DNA of 38,969 nucleotides from Ruminococcus sp. (GCA_029060755.1 JAIDTI010000090.1:1-38969), one strand, 5' to 3'; shown: positions 10,793 to 20,411, counted from the stretch's first letter. The notes: a model not told the origin generated them from the letters alone. Program-made: numbers and translations.

Positions 10793-11553
10793 GTTACAGT
10801 GCTTTTGCAAGATATTATGACAGTCTGACGGCAAATATAGACTACAGAAAGCGTGCGGAATATTTTCATGCAATTATAAAGAAATTCCGTCGGACAGACG
10901 GAAACATATTGCTTGATTTAGCCTGCGGTACGGGAAGTATATCGGAGGAAATGTCAAAACTTGGATATGATGTTATTGGTGTTGACTGTTCAGACGAGAT
11001 GCTTGGAATTGCCCTTGACAAAAAATTTGACAGTAATTCAAATATACAGTATCTTTGTCAGGATATGCGGAAACTTGATATGTTCGGCTCAATTGATATA
11101 ACTATATGTGCATTGGACAGCATAAATCATCTTGCAGATATAGAAGATGTGAGGAAAGTATTTGAGAATATCGCATTTTTTTCAGAACCAAATGCACTTT
11201 TTATATTTGATGTGAACACGCTTTATAAGCATAGAAATATCCTTGCAGACAATACTTTCACATACGAAACAGATGAGGTTTACTGCATATGGGAGAATAC
11301 TCTTATGCCTGAAACTGATGAAGTGAAAATGAATCTTGAATTTTTTGAACTTGAGGAAAACGGCTTATATTCAAGAAGTTCAGATAGCTTTTCAGAAAAG
11401 GCTTACAGTGAATCGGATATTGAAAAACTGCTTGCCGAAACAGGCTTTGAAATTCTGGGAAAATATGGTGATGATACTTTTTCGTCACCTGCTCCCGATT
11501 GTCAGCGTATTGTCTACGCTGTACGCTGTATAAACAGCGGTCAGATTATTTGA
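10789..11553 (+). CDS. Class I SAM-dependent methyltransferase
   Basis: A 254-residue cytosolic methyltransferase. Motif I is LDLACGTGSISEEM at about residues 42-55, the acidic residue ending strand 2 is in VIGVDCSDEML, and motif IV resembles ITICALDSINH. The fold is that of the Methyltransf_25/UbiE-like group; the substrate cannot be inferred. The start codon overlaps the preceding lipoprotein stop by 4 bp, and hslO follows 14 bp after the stop. Confidence 0.85.
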   Translation: MSYSAFARYYDSLTANIDYRKRAEYFHAIIKKFRRTDGNILLDLACGTGSISEEMSKLGYDVIGVDCSDEMLGIALDKKFDSNSNIQYLCQDMRKLDMFGSIDITICALDSINHLADIEDVRKVFENIAFFSEPNALFIFDVNTLYKHRNILADNTFTYETDEVYCIWENTLMPETDEVKMNLEFFELEENGLYSRSSDSFSEKAYSESDIEKLLAETGFEILGKYGDDTFSSPAPDCQRIVYAVRCINSGQII

Positions 11554-11567
11554 AAGGAAATTAATAT

Positions 11568-12452
11568 ATGGGTAATTTATACAGGGCTATATCTGCGGAC
11601 GGTTCTGCATTTTGTGCAGTTCTTGACGCTAAAGACATAGTTTCAGAAATAGAAAAAATTCACAAGACATCTGCTGTTATAACGGCAGGTTTAGGACGTT
11701 TAACTATCGGTGCTTCTCTTATGGGCTATATGCTCAAAGGCAAAGATGACAGTATAACATTGAGAATTGATGCAGACGGTCAGTCAGGTCAGCTTGTGGC
11801 AGTTGCAGACAGCATGGGAAATGTAAAAAGCTATGTAAATAATCCTGTTGTGGAACTTCCGCTGAACAGCAAAGGCAAACTTGATGTTTCGGGTGCAATA
11901 GGCAAAAACGGCACGCTTTCTGTTGTGAAAGATATGGGTATGCGTGAGCCTTATGTTGGCGTTATTCCGCTTGTATCGGGTGAAGTTGCAGAGGATATTG
12001 CAAGCTATTATGCGACAAGTGAACAGATTCCGACAGTCTGCGGACTTGGTGTGCTTGTTGATACTGATTTGTCCGTAAAATCGGCAGGGGGATTTCTTGT
12101 ACAGCTTCTGCCGTTTGCTGACGAAAAGTGCATTGAGCAGATTGAAAAAAATGTGTCCGCCATGCGTCCTGTTTCCGCACTTCTTGATGACGGTGTAACC
12201 CCGAAAGAAATAGCAGATATGTTGCTGAACGGACTTGAACCGAATGAGCTTGACAGTGCATCACCTGTTTATAGATGCGATTGCAGTAGAAAGAGAACTG
12301 AAAAAGTGCTGATAAGTATTGGTGCAGATGAACTTAACTCAATTGCAGATGAGGGAAAAGATACAGAGGTATGCTGTCATTTCTGCGGAAAAAAATATGT
12401 TTTCACTCCAAAAGAAATTGCACTTCTTGCAAAAAATTCTGTGGAGGAGTAA
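11568..12452 (+). CDS. hslO: Hsp33 redox-regulated chaperonin
   Basis: A holdase chaperone activated by oxidation. The 294 residues match Hsp33 in length and domain order: an N-terminal chaperone domain (LTIGASLMGYMLKG, QSGQLVAVAD, GKNGTLSVVKDMGMREPY) and a C-terminal zinc-binding redox switch with CDC at about residue 240 and CHFC about 34 residues later. All four zinc cysteines are intact. The SD GAAAGGAAAT precedes ATG 11568. The next lipoprotein starts directly after its TAA. Confidence 0.96.
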   Translation: MGNLYRAISADGSAFCAVLDAKDIVSEIEKIHKTSAVITAGLGRLTIGASLMGYMLKGKDDSITLRIDADGQSGQLVAVADSMGNVKSYVNNPVVELPLNSKGKLDVSGAIGKNGTLSVVKDMGMREPYVGVIPLVSGEVAEDIASYYATSEQIPTVCGLGVLVDTDLSVKSAGGFLVQLLPFADEKCIEQIEKNVSAMRPVSALLDDGVTPKEIADMLLNGLEPNELDSASPVYRCDCSRKRTEKVLISIGADELNSIADEGKDTEVCCHFCGKKYVFTPKEIALLAKNSVEE

Positions 12453-13097
12453 ATGAATAAAATTTTTATCCTAATTATTCCTTTACTGCTTTTGTTTGTT
12501 TCATGCGGAAATAAAGAAAAAAGTATGGAGGAATACGTTACAGCAAATAATTTTGTTGTATATGAGCCTGTTTCTCTGCCCACAAGCAAAATGAAAAGCA
12601 AGGACACTGAAACTGCCACAACAGCAAATGAGCCGAAAAATATAGCATATACTCAATATGATACTGAAATAGATTTGATTGTTGACGGGCAAACTGTGAA
12701 AACTCTTGAATTTACATACATTCCCGACAAAAGCAAGATTGTTGTTGCTGATTTCAATTTTGACGGATATAATGATATTTTTGTGCCATTTGAAAACAAC
12801 GCTTCTTATCAGACTTTCGGGAATTATTACTGCTATGTGCCTGTTGAGAATAATTTTACAAAAAACAGTGAACTTACAAAAATCGGAAAAATACTTACTG
12901 TTGAGAGTGATGATATTCTTAGCGAACGGCAAGACGATGAATATACTGAACGTGTTATTCAGTATAAGTGGGATAACAGCAGACTGAAACCATTCAGAAA
13001 AACTGAAACCTACAAATCATGGGAGGACGGACAAATGCACACAAACATCTACAGCTATACCGATGACGGTTCAGAATATCTTGAATCATCAACTTGA
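12453..13097 (+). CDS. Small lipoprotein, third member of the calcium-loop family
   Basis: A 214-residue predicted lipoprotein (MNKIFILIIPLLLLFVSC, lipobox FVSC). A Thr-containing spacer is followed by one module with DFNFDGYNDIFVPFE, as in the genes at 8180 and 9707. It starts at the base after the hslO stop; its SD GGAGG lies inside the hslO 3' end, so the two are likely coupled. The C-terminus ends shortly before the hflX SD. The function is unknown. Confidence 0.78.
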   Translation: MNKIFILIIPLLLLFVSCGNKEKSMEEYVTANNFVVYEPVSLPTSKMKSKDTETATTANEPKNIAYTQYDTEIDLIVDGQTVKTLEFTYIPDKSKIVVADFNFDGYNDIFVPFENNASYQTFGNYYCYVPVENNFTKNSELTKIGKILTVESDDILSERQDDEYTERVIQYKWDNSRLKPFRKTETYKSWEDGQMHTNIYSYTDDGSEYLESST

Positions 13098-13110
13098 CAA
13101 AGGAGAATAT

Positions 13111-14358
13111 ATGTACGAAAATAAAACAGATGATTTGCCGACAAAAACTATTCTTGCCTGCGTTGATACAGGTGAATTTGATGCAGAAACATCAATAAAA
13201 GAACTTGCCGAACTTGCTGAAACTGCAAATGCCGAAGTAGTTAGGGAAGTTATTCAGAAAAAAGCATCTTACGACCCTGCAACCTGCATGGGAGCAGGCA
13301 GACTTGAAGAACTTAAAGAACAGATTGACATATTAGAGGCAGAACTTGTAATATTCGACCACGAATTGACAGGTATTCAGGTGCGTAATATTGAGAAGAT
13401 ACTTGATGTTCGTGTAATTGACCGCACAACGCTTATTCTTGATATATTTGCACAAAGAGCAAGGACAAAAGAGGGTAAATTACAGGTTGAACTTGCACAA
13501 CAAAAGTACAGACTGCCACGGCTTACCAACATGGGTACGTCTCTGTCACGTCAGGGTGGCGGTATTGGTGCAAGAGGTGCAGGAGAAATGAAGCTTGAAT
13601 ACGACAAGCGACATATCCGCAGGAGAATTTCATATCTTGAATCAGAACTTGATGAACTTGAAAAACACCGTAATTTTTCACGCTCCCGACGTAAAAAAGA
13701 CGGCATCTTATGCTGTGCGATTGTCGGATATACAAACGTAGGAAAATCAACGCTTATGAACGCTCTTACTGATGCAGGCGTACTTGCAGAAAACAAGCTT
13801 TTTGCAACACTTGATATAACGTCTCGTGCAATTGAACTTCCTGACGGCAGAAGTGTAATGCTTATTGATACAGTCGGACTTATACGCCGTCTTCCGCATA
13901 ATCTTGTTGAGGCTTTCAAGTCAACACTGGAGGAGGCTTCATGCTCAGATATTATACTTAATGTGCAGGATTTATCATCTCCCGAACGTGAACAGCAGGC
14001 AGAAGTTACTGCAAAACTGCTTTCAGAGTTGGGCTGTGACGGCATACCCGTAATAAATGTCATGAATAAGGCTGATATTGCACTTAATCCTGATATGGTT
14101 TTTGAAGATGATAATAATGTAATCATATCTGCAAAGCATCATGACGGCTTTGACAGGCTTATGAAATGTATCATGCATAATCTGCCCGAAACTGCAAAAC
14201 GTATGAGCCTGCTTGTACCTTACGAAAATACTGCTTTTATAAATAAAATAAGAAATGAGGGGAAAATTTTCACTGAAGAATATCAGGAAAATGGTACTCT
14301 TATTGATGCACTTGTTGATGTGAAATTAATAAAAGAGGCTGAAAAGTTTTGTGTATAA
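13111..14358 (+). CDS. hflX: GTPase HflX, ribosome-associated
   Basis: HflX splits or rescues stalled and hibernating ribosomes under stress in studied bacteria. The 415 residues include the N-terminal HflX domain (DPATCMGAGRLEEL), a coiled-coil linker after the Gly-rich GGGIGARGAGE, and the G domain: G1 GYTNVGKST, G3 DTVGLIRRLP and G4 NKAD. I choose ATG 13111 because AGGAGA ends 4 bp upstream; the longer in-frame ATG at 13063 lies inside the preceding gene. Placement after hslO suggests a stress-related operon, as an inference. Confidence 0.95.
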   Translation: MYENKTDDLPTKTILACVDTGEFDAETSIKELAELAETANAEVVREVIQKKASYDPATCMGAGRLEELKEQIDILEAELVIFDHELTGIQVRNIEKILDVRVIDRTTLILDIFAQRARTKEGKLQVELAQQKYRLPRLTNMGTSLSRQGGGIGARGAGEMKLEYDKRHIRRRISYLESELDELEKHRNFSRSRRKKDGILCCAIVGYTNVGKSTLMNALTDAGVLAENKLFATLDITSRAIELPDGRSVMLIDTVGLIRRLPHNLVEAFKSTLEEASCSDIILNVQDLSSPEREQQAEVTAKLLSELGCDGIPVINVMNKADIALNPDMVFEDDNNVIISAKHHDGFDRLMKCIMHNLPETAKRMSLLVPYENTAFINKIRNEGKIFTEEYQENGTLIDALVDVKLIKEAEKFCV

Positions 14359-14365
14359 TAAATAT

Positions 14366-14397
14366 GTCCTGAATCTTTTACGGTTCAGGACACTTTT
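14366..14397. terminator. Bidirectional terminator between hflX and the transglutaminase operon
   Basis: A 10-bp stem pairs 14366-14375 with 14382-14391 (GTCCTGAATC / GGTTCAGGAC, one G-T wobble) around a 6-nt loop, followed by CTTTTTA on the + strand. On the - strand an AT-rich tail follows the same stem, so it can serve both convergent operons. Confidence 0.8.
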
Positions 14398-14399
14398 TA

Positions 14400-17060
14400 T
14401 TATATGATAATTATTATAAATTTCAAATAAATCTTCTGTATGATATTTGACTTATCATAAATTTTCCTTGCAAATTCAAGTACAAATTTTCGGCATCTTT
14501 CAACTTCCGCTTTATCTGATGACAATTCTGAAAAAGTACTTTTCAATGCAATATCCATGAAATCAGAAAATTCATTCTCATTGAAATACTTTCTGCTGAA
14601 CGATTTTTCTATAAAGTACGCAAAATCTTTATAACTCATGTCATTCTGTTCTGATTTCAGATATTTCAGCAGTTTTTCGGCATATCTGTATATATATTTC
14701 ATGCGTGATTTTGTTGAGCCTTTTGTAAAATGACTGTTTCGCACATAAAGCACTATACAACGGTAAAGATAAATCACAAGTACAGCAAGCAGAGCATAAA
14801 GCAGAATATATACAGTATAGCTTACAGCTTTTGGAATCCTGATAATCCTTACATGACTAACTCCCGATTCAGATGTTACAAAAGTTGTTTCTGTAACAAC
14901 ATCTGTTTCCGTTTGAGTTGTGCTATGTGTTGTTGTGTGTGAGTTTCTTTCAGTTGTAGTTTCGCTGTCTTCTGTTGATTCTGCAACAGTTGTTTCAGTT
15001 GATGTTGAAGATACTGTTGTCGCTGTTGTCGGAGTTGTATCTATTGTCTGATTTGTGTAACCTGCTGTAAATTCAAAAGGAGTCCAGCCATAGCCGTCAA
15101 GGTATACCTCAATCCATGCATGACTTCTGTTGTCTTTGAGTTCGATAGTATAAGAGCCGTCGGCATTTTGTGTATTATCGTTGAAATCGTCGCCCACAAG
15201 CACATATCCTGTTGCATATCGTGCAGGGATTCCAGCCATACGTGCAAGAAGAACACCTGCTGTAGCATAGTGTGTGCAGTAGCCCTTGTGATTTTCAAGC
15301 AGAAAATAGTTGACAAAATCACGTGTGTTAGGAGTTCTGCCCGGACTAAGAGAATATTCAGCCATTGTTGAAACTTTATCACGCAGTACTGTAAGTGTCT
15401 GTATTTTTGTTTGAGCATTGTCTCCGGTTGTAAGCAGTCCTGAAAATTCCTGCTGAACTTCTTTTATAGCATCAGTATCGGGAATTTGCAGATAGTGCTT
15501 GTACACAAAATCCTGATAATCTGCCTCAATAAGCTTTGCAAGGACTTCTTCTGCATCATATACAAAGAAATCAGAAGTAAGTGTGATATTGCCATTTTCG
15601 TCAAGAATATTTTTACCCGAACAGTATTCACTTAGCAGGTCTGTCATGTTTTTATCTGCAAAATCATTTGTGTTGCATATGAACGTATGCGGCATCTTGA
15701 GTTTTCTTGCAATATCTTCAGCATTTACGGGTGTAAATCTGTAGGAATATTCGTCACCTGATTTTGATGTTACATTCATATCAAAGTCATAATTGAGTAT
15801 ACCTAAACTGTCTGTTCCGTACGGTGAAAAACTTCTGTTTTTGCGTAACTTTGAGTTGATATTTATCTGATAATCTTCTGTAAGAACTGAACTGAGAGAG
15901 TTTATTCCTCTGGCGAAAATATGAGGAAAATCCTGCGGATAGATGCTATAGCTGTTGAAATCCCTGAAAACATTTTCATTATATGCAGAATCATCAAGAG
16001 TAAGCCACTGATTATCATGGTATACAGAGCCTGTATATTCTTTCAGATATAACGCCCCGTCATATTTATGGTCAAGCGTTACAATCATATCTGTTGTATC
16101 CTTGTATTTCATTCTGTCGATATTGCCTAACTTATGCACCTGCACTTTGAATGTAAACCCAAATGCACTTGTAATCTGCGATATACTGCCAGCCAAATCG
16201 TCGGCGGAGAATGAATTGATAGCATCTCTGATTTCCACACGCTTTTTGTTGATTTCCTCACTTCGTTTGTAATCAGTTGCTTTAAGGAAAGCATAGGAAA
16301 GTCCAGTAACAGCAATAACTGTTATGATGATATACACACCACATTTTTCAGTAACTTTCAGTTTCATCTGTCTTTTCGGGAAAAATGTGTTGTCTTTCCG
16401 GACAAATCCGCCGTTTCCGCCTGAATATTCGCCCATATCTATCGCAGTCATTGCAAATACGGCAAGCCAGTATGCAACAACAAGCATACCCCAGAAAACA
16501 GATAGTTCTATACCATTATACAAACCGATTTCAATAAGCGGAAATGTTACCAGTAAAGGCGGTAACGAATTAGGGTGATATATTGTAAAAACATATATAA
16601 TTATCGCAAGAAGCCACGCTCCCACTAAAAATAAAGCTGTTGTTGATTCTGTTTCATATTCTGCATTGAGAAATTTATAGTAGTCAATTTCCTTGTGCAT
16701 TGATGTTCTGTAGATAACATTATATGTATATTTATAGCCCATAATAAGTTTATCAATATATTTATATGCAACTGCAAAAGCTCCTGCAACTGATATTATT
16801 ATAAGCCACATCATCTTTTTTCCAGCCAGCGACAATATAATATAAAATGCCGAAAAAACAACTGCCAACAGAATAAATAATTTGCGACTGAAATTAAATT
16901 CAAACATTCCCAAAAATGACATAATAGCTGAAATATAGCCTATAACTGCAACTGTTACTGCTTCAATCTGCCGTAAATTAAATCTTTTTTCACGCACTGA
17001 CATTATAATGCTGTCACAAACTGTTATGCCATTATTTTTCTGTAAATTTTTCTTATTCAT
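14400..17060 (-). CDS. Transglutaminase-like membrane protein (TgpA type)
   Basis: An 886-residue membrane protein. The N-terminal about 260 residues hold several membrane helices, then comes an extracytoplasmic region with a transglutaminase-like domain around residues 585-660: Cys in NHKGYCTHYA, His in SHAWIEVYLDGYGW, and PFEF where many relatives have an Asp. Residues about 665-735 are a Thr/Ser/Glu linker, followed by a helix at about 745-772 and a cytoplasmic C-terminal domain. It is the last gene of the moxR-DUF58-tgpA set, a common bacterial arrangement, and its start overlaps the DUF58 stop by 4 bp. The substrate is unknown; a peptidase or crosslinking role on surface proteins is possible. 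Confidence 0.9.
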   Translation of the reverse strand: MNKKNLQKNNGITVCDSIIMSVREKRFNLRQIEAVTVAVIGYISAIMSFLGMFEFNFSRKLFILLAVVFSAFYIILSLAGKKMMWLIIISVAGAFAVAYKYIDKLIMGYKYTYNVIYRTSMHKEIDYYKFLNAEYETESTTALFLVGAWLLAIIIYVFTIYHPNSLPPLLVTFPLIEIGLYNGIELSVFWGMLVVAYWLAVFAMTAIDMGEYSGGNGGFVRKDNTFFPKRQMKLKVTEKCGVYIIITVIAVTGLSYAFLKATDYKRSEEINKKRVEIRDAINSFSADDLAGSISQITSAFGFTFKVQVHKLGNIDRMKYKDTTDMIVTLDHKYDGALYLKEYTGSVYHDNQWLTLDDSAYNENVFRDFNSYSIYPQDFPHIFARGINSLSSVLTEDYQININSKLRKNRSFSPYGTDSLGILNYDFDMNVTSKSGDEYSYRFTPVNAEDIARKLKMPHTFICNTNDFADKNMTDLLSEYCSGKNILDENGNITLTSDFFVYDAEEVLAKLIEADYQDFVYKHYLQIPDTDAIKEVQQEFSGLLTTGDNAQTKIQTLTVLRDKVSTMAEYSLSPGRTPNTRDFVNYFLLENHKGYCTHYATAGVLLARMAGIPARYATGYVLVGDDFNDNTQNADGSYTIELKDNRSHAWIEVYLDGYGWTPFEFTAGYTNQTIDTTPTTATTVSSTSTETTVAESTEDSETTTERNSHTTTHSTTQTETDVVTETTFVTSESGVSHVRIIRIPKAVSYTVYILLYALLAVLVIYLYRCIVLYVRNSHFTKGSTKSRMKYIYRYAEKLLKYLKSEQNDMSYKDFAYFIEKSFSRKYFNENEFSDFMDIALKSTFSELSSDKAEVERCRKFVLEFARKIYDKSNIIQKIYLKFIIIII

Positions 17061-18244
17061 AGTTCTATGTCCTTGATTGATGATGTTATTCGTCCGATTA
17101 CAACAGGTATAACTGTCATATTCATGTAATCCCTTGCTATTCTGTCTGCCTCTGTCGGTGACGTTACAACTACAACCGCATTTTTTATGTCTGCATCTAC
17201 GTCATTATCAATATATTCAAGAATCTGCTGTTCTGCATCTGATGTTATGAATACAAATGACGATAATGCAAGATTATCTTTTTCAACAAAATAATTCTTT
17301 GGTGGCTGACATTCATTTATACTGCCTGATGACAATATAAGTTCCTGTATCAGCTCCATGAGAGAATCGGTATTTATGATAGTACGCTCAATAAAATTTC
17401 CTGCTCCTGAATTATAGTATACAACAGAATGTATACGCTCATTTTCAAGCATAAACTGCGATACAGAAACAAGTGATTCTATAAGTGTATCATAAACCGG
17501 CAGACGATATTTTGAATTAACCTGCATATTGATAAACAGTGTACATGGTGTATCAACAGGAAGACTATAGTCTTTTACAATAAATTCGCCTTTTTTTGAA
17601 CTAAGTTTCCAGTGAATACGATTAAGCTTGTCTCCTGCGTGATAGTCTCTCAAATCAAAAATTTCCGATGGGTCATCACCTGCTTTATATTCGGAGAAAA
17701 TCTCACTCTCATCATTTTCACGGTCAACCGAACATATCTGACCGCCTATTTCATGCCCTTCAGGCATTATTGTTATTTCTTTGTGAACATTGTTTCCTAC
17801 TCTGAATCTGAATATCTTCAGAGGGTCATATATATTGATACAGGCGCATTTTATACTCACAATCCCGCAAAAAGAAGAATTAAGCTGAAATGATATATTC
17901 TGCGTATTGCGTGCCTGAATCGGCAGGAGCAGGTTAAATGTGTTGACTTCATTATCAAAAAAGTTGCAGTATTCAATAAAAGCCTCTGCCTTGCCTATGG
18001 GAATAATACTGCTGTTTGTTATTTTTATATGTATGGGAAAAGCTTCATTTTTCATGACAGTATCACTCTGGACAGAAAAATCCACATTGATACTTTTCTT
18101 TGCTATAAGCGTTGTAACAAACATAACAACAGGAACTGCAATAACTGTAATCAGCAGAATAAGTGCAAAATCCCAGAGATACATTATATAAAATATTATA
18201 CATATAACAATAAGTACAGCAAAAAATATTTTCATTATAAACAT
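17057..18244 (-). CDS. DUF58 domain membrane protein
   Basis: A 395-residue protein with two N-terminal membrane helices (residues about 4-45), a beta-rich middle and the DUF58 signature around residues 190-220 (DLRDYHAGD, NRIHWKLSS, FIVKDY). The C-terminal part resembles a von Willebrand A-like fold. DUF58 proteins accompany MoxR ATPases and transglutaminase-like proteins, as here. It could start at Met 1 (18244) or Met 4 (18235); the first is kept because AGGTTGA lies upstream. Its stop overlaps the next start (ATGA). Confidence 0.9.
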   Translation of the reverse strand: MFIMKIFFAVLIVICIIFYIMYLWDFALILLITVIAVPVVMFVTTLIAKKSINVDFSVQSDTVMKNEAFPIHIKITNSSIIPIGKAEAFIEYCNFFDNEVNTFNLLLPIQARNTQNISFQLNSSFCGIVSIKCACINIYDPLKIFRFRVGNNVHKEITIMPEGHEIGGQICSVDRENDESEIFSEYKAGDDPSEIFDLRDYHAGDKLNRIHWKLSSKKGEFIVKDYSLPVDTPCTLFINMQVNSKYRLPVYDTLIESLVSVSQFMLENERIHSVVYYNSGAGNFIERTIINTDSLMELIQELILSSGSINECQPPKNYFVEKDNLALSSFVFITSDAEQQILEYIDNDVDADIKNAVVVVTSPTEADRIARDYMNMTVIPVVIGRITSSIKDIEL

Positions 18245-18247
18245 GAT

Positions 18248-19195
18248 TCAACCTGCTATTCGTGGTATTGATGTATTTTTTATGATGTCATTTATAACCT
18301 GTTCTGCTGTAATATCTGACAGCTTTGCTTTTGAATTAAGCATTATGCGGTGAGCAAAAACGTCATTGCAGATATATGTTATATCATCGGGGATTACATA
18401 GTCTCTGCCCATTGCAACAGCTATTCCCTTTGAAATCTGCATAAGGGCAAGCGTTCCACGTGGACTTATTCCAAGCTTTATAAGGGGGTGATTTCTTGTT
18501 GCATTGGATAACTGCACAATATATTCATATATTCTGTCGTCTATGTAAATATTCGATATATAGTCCTGCAACTCCGTAATAATTCGTGCATTTGCAACTG
18601 CATTTACATTTTCAAGAGGTGCGGAGTTGAATTTTGCTTTTAGTATAGCAACTTCTCCATCAAAATCAGGATAACCCATACTTAACTTTATCATGAATCG
18701 GTCAAGTTGAGAATCGGGCAGATTATGAGTTCCTGCCGAGCCAATTGGATTCTGCGTTGCTATAACGGTATACGGTTCAGGGAGCTTGTATGTATTGCCG
18801 TCAACTGTTATGCTTTTTTCTTCCATAAGTTCAAGAAGTGCCGACTGCGTTTTGCTTGATGTACGGTTTATTTCGTCCGCAAGAAATAAATTGCAGAAAG
18901 CAACCCCTTTTTTGAAATCAAAAGTATTATGAATCTTGTTGTATACAGAAAAACCTGTTATATCTGACGGCAGAACATCAGGTGTAAACTGCATACGGTT
19001 GTGTTCAAGTGAAAGTGCCTTTGAAAAAGCAAGTGCAAGGGTTGTCTTGCCGACTCCCGGTATATCTTCTATTAAGATGTGACCTTTACAAAGAACAGCA
19101 AGCAAAGTCTTTACTATGATTGCGTCTTTACCAATAACAGCTTTTTTAACTTCTGAAACAATATCACTGATTTGTTGTGTATAAATATTACTCAT
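18248..19195 (-). CDS. MoxR-family AAA+ ATPase
   Basis: A 315-residue cytosolic chaperone-like AAA+ ATPase. Walker A is EDIPGVGKTTLALAFS at about residues 38-53, Walker B is LFLADEINR, sensor 1 lies in YTVIATQNPIG, and SPRG is the sensor 2 region. It is the first gene of the operon with DUF58 and TgpA-like genes, and probably drives assembly or activation of a surface complex made with them (family inference). The SD GACAGGAGAT precedes the ATG. Confidence 0.95.
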   Translation of the reverse strand: MSNIYTQQISDIVSEVKKAVIGKDAIIVKTLLAVLCKGHILIEDIPGVGKTTLALAFSKALSLEHNRMQFTPDVLPSDITGFSVYNKIHNTFDFKKGVAFCNLFLADEINRTSSKTQSALLELMEEKSITVDGNTYKLPEPYTVIATQNPIGSAGTHNLPDSQLDRFMIKLSMGYPDFDGEVAILKAKFNSAPLENVNAVANARIITELQDYISNIYIDDRIYEYIVQLSNATRNHPLIKLGISPRGTLALMQISKGIAVAMGRDYVIPDDITYICNDVFAHRIMLNSKAKLSDITAEQVINDIIKNTSIPRIAG

Positions 19196-19241
19196 TTTCT
19201 ATCTCCTGTCAGGTTTCTTATGTGTTCTGCACACATATTTT

Positions 19242-19270
19242 ATTATATCATCTTTTTTTTAATATTGCAA
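19242..19270 (-). promoter_or_regulatory. Promoter of the moxR operon
   Basis: Read on the - strand: TTGCAA (19265-19270), a 17-bp spacer and TATAAT (19242-19247) preceded by TGA. A short inverted repeat ATGTGT/ACACAT (19220-19236) lies in the leader. Confidence 0.65.
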
Positions 19271-19300
19271 TAGAAATTTTATATTATTTCTGTCACAATA

Positions 19301-19337
19301 AAAAACCTCTTTAAAGCGAATCTAAAGAGGAATTTTT
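19301..19337. terminator. Terminator after cysK, usable on both strands
   Basis: CCTCTTTA (19306-19313) pairs with TAAAGAGG (19323-19330) around a 9-nt loop. A-run before and T-run after give a U-tract in either direction; on the - strand it ends cysK transcripts before the divergent moxR promoter region. Confidence 0.75.
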
Positions 19338-19344
19338 TGTTATG

Positions 19345-20271
19345 TTATGCAAAAAGTGCTGTACTGAAATAGCGTTCTGCTGTATCAGGAAGAACAGTTA
19401 CTACAGTTTTTCCTCTGCCAAGTTTTTTTGCAAGGGCAATCGCTGCCGCAACATTAGTTCCTGCTGAAATTCCGCACATAAGCCCCTCACGGCTTGCAAG
19501 CATCTTTGACATATTTATTGCCTCATCATCAGCAACTATATAAACACTGTTATATATTTCAGTATTGAGAATTTTAGGTATTAAGCCGTCACCTATACCC
19601 ATTTGTAAATGTGTTCCTATGTTTCCACCAGAGAGAATAGCAGCATTTTCAGGCTCAACCGCCCATATTTCAATATCGGGATTAGCTTCTTTCAGAACTT
19701 CGCCTATACCTGTTATTGTACCGCCAGTACCTATTCCTGCACAAAAACCATGTATAGTACAGCCAGCCTGACTTAAAATTTCTCTGCCTGTATGTATGCG
19801 GTGTACTCTTGAATTTGCAGGATTTTCAAATTGTTGTGGTATGAATACTTTCGGATTCTCTTTCTGCATTTTCAGAGCAGTATCAAGACATTCAGCTATA
19901 CAGCGTCCTATATCACCATCATCATGAATAAGTATAACTTCTGCACCATAATGCTTTACTAATTTTCTGCGTTCCTCACTTACAGAATCAGGCATAATTA
20001 TAATTGTTTTATAGCCTTTTACTGCACCGATTAATGCAAGTCCTATACCCTGATTTCCGCTTGTCGGCTCAACAATGACAGTATCCTTATTAATCAAGCC
20101 TTTTTCCTCTGCATCTAAAATCATATTGAAAGCCGTGCGTGTTTTTATTGAACCGCCAACATTAAGCCCTTCAAATTTTACAAGAACTCTTGCACAATCT
20201 TCAGGGACAATATTATTAAGCTGAATCAACGGAGTATTTCCTATTGCATCAAGAATATTTTTACAAATCAT
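19345..20271 (-). CDS. cysK: Cysteine synthase (O-acetylserine sulfhydrylase)
   Basis: A PLP enzyme making L-cysteine from O-acetylserine and sulfide. The 308-residue length is normal. The PLP lysine is K43 in GGSIKTRTA, the substrate loop is TSGNQG (70-75), the phosphate loop is GTGGTITG, and the C-terminal segment GISAGTN is intact. The start MICKNILDAIGNTPL is set by AAAGGAGAT about 8 bp upstream; an in-frame ATG 66 bp earlier lies upstream of the promoter -10 and is not used. All but the last 203 bp of the gene lies in the 1875-bp duplicated unit, and this is the only complete copy. Confidence 0.95.
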   Translation of the reverse strand: MICKNILDAIGNTPLIQLNNIVPEDCARVLVKFEGLNVGGSIKTRTAFNMILDAEEKGLINKDTVIVEPTSGNQGIGLALIGAVKGYKTIIIMPDSVSEERRKLVKHYGAEVILIHDDGDIGRCIAECLDTALKMQKENPKVFIPQQFENPANSRVHRIHTGREILSQAGCTIHGFCAGIGTGGTITGIGEVLKEANPDIEIWAVEPENAAILSGGNIGTHLQMGIGDGLIPKILNTEIYNSVYIVADDEAINMSKMLASREGLMCGISAGTNVAAAIALAKKLGRGKTVVTVLPDTAERYFSTALFA

Positions 20272-20294
20272 CTGACAATCTCCTTTTGTGTATA

Positions 20295-20324
20295 ATAATA
20301 CCGTTGGTATTTTACCATATTCAA
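20295..20324 (-). promoter_or_regulatory. cysK promoter with overlapping palindromic operator
   Basis: On the - strand TTGAAT (20319-20324), an 18-bp spacer and TATTAT (20295-20300). The perfect palindrome AATACC-GTT-GGTATT (20297-20311) covers the spacer and -10. Position and ATACC/GGTAT half-sites suggest repression by an Rrf2-type regulator (CymR/IscR class), which controls cysteine genes in other Firmicutes; the regulator assignment is inference. The same site recurs at 22172-22186. Confidence 0.6.
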
Positions 20325-20411
20325 GAAAAAAAATCAATCATAATCATGTAAAAAAAGATTTATTCGTCTTAATATATAAAATTCGGAAAATTTTTTGTTG
20401 TATATAAATAA

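Noticed and set aside
10684..10869. Open frame on the - strand opposite the end of the Thr-rich lipoprotein, encoding Val/Ser runs
   Set aside because: It mirrors the ACA/ACT-GAA repeats of the sense gene and has no SD or family signature.
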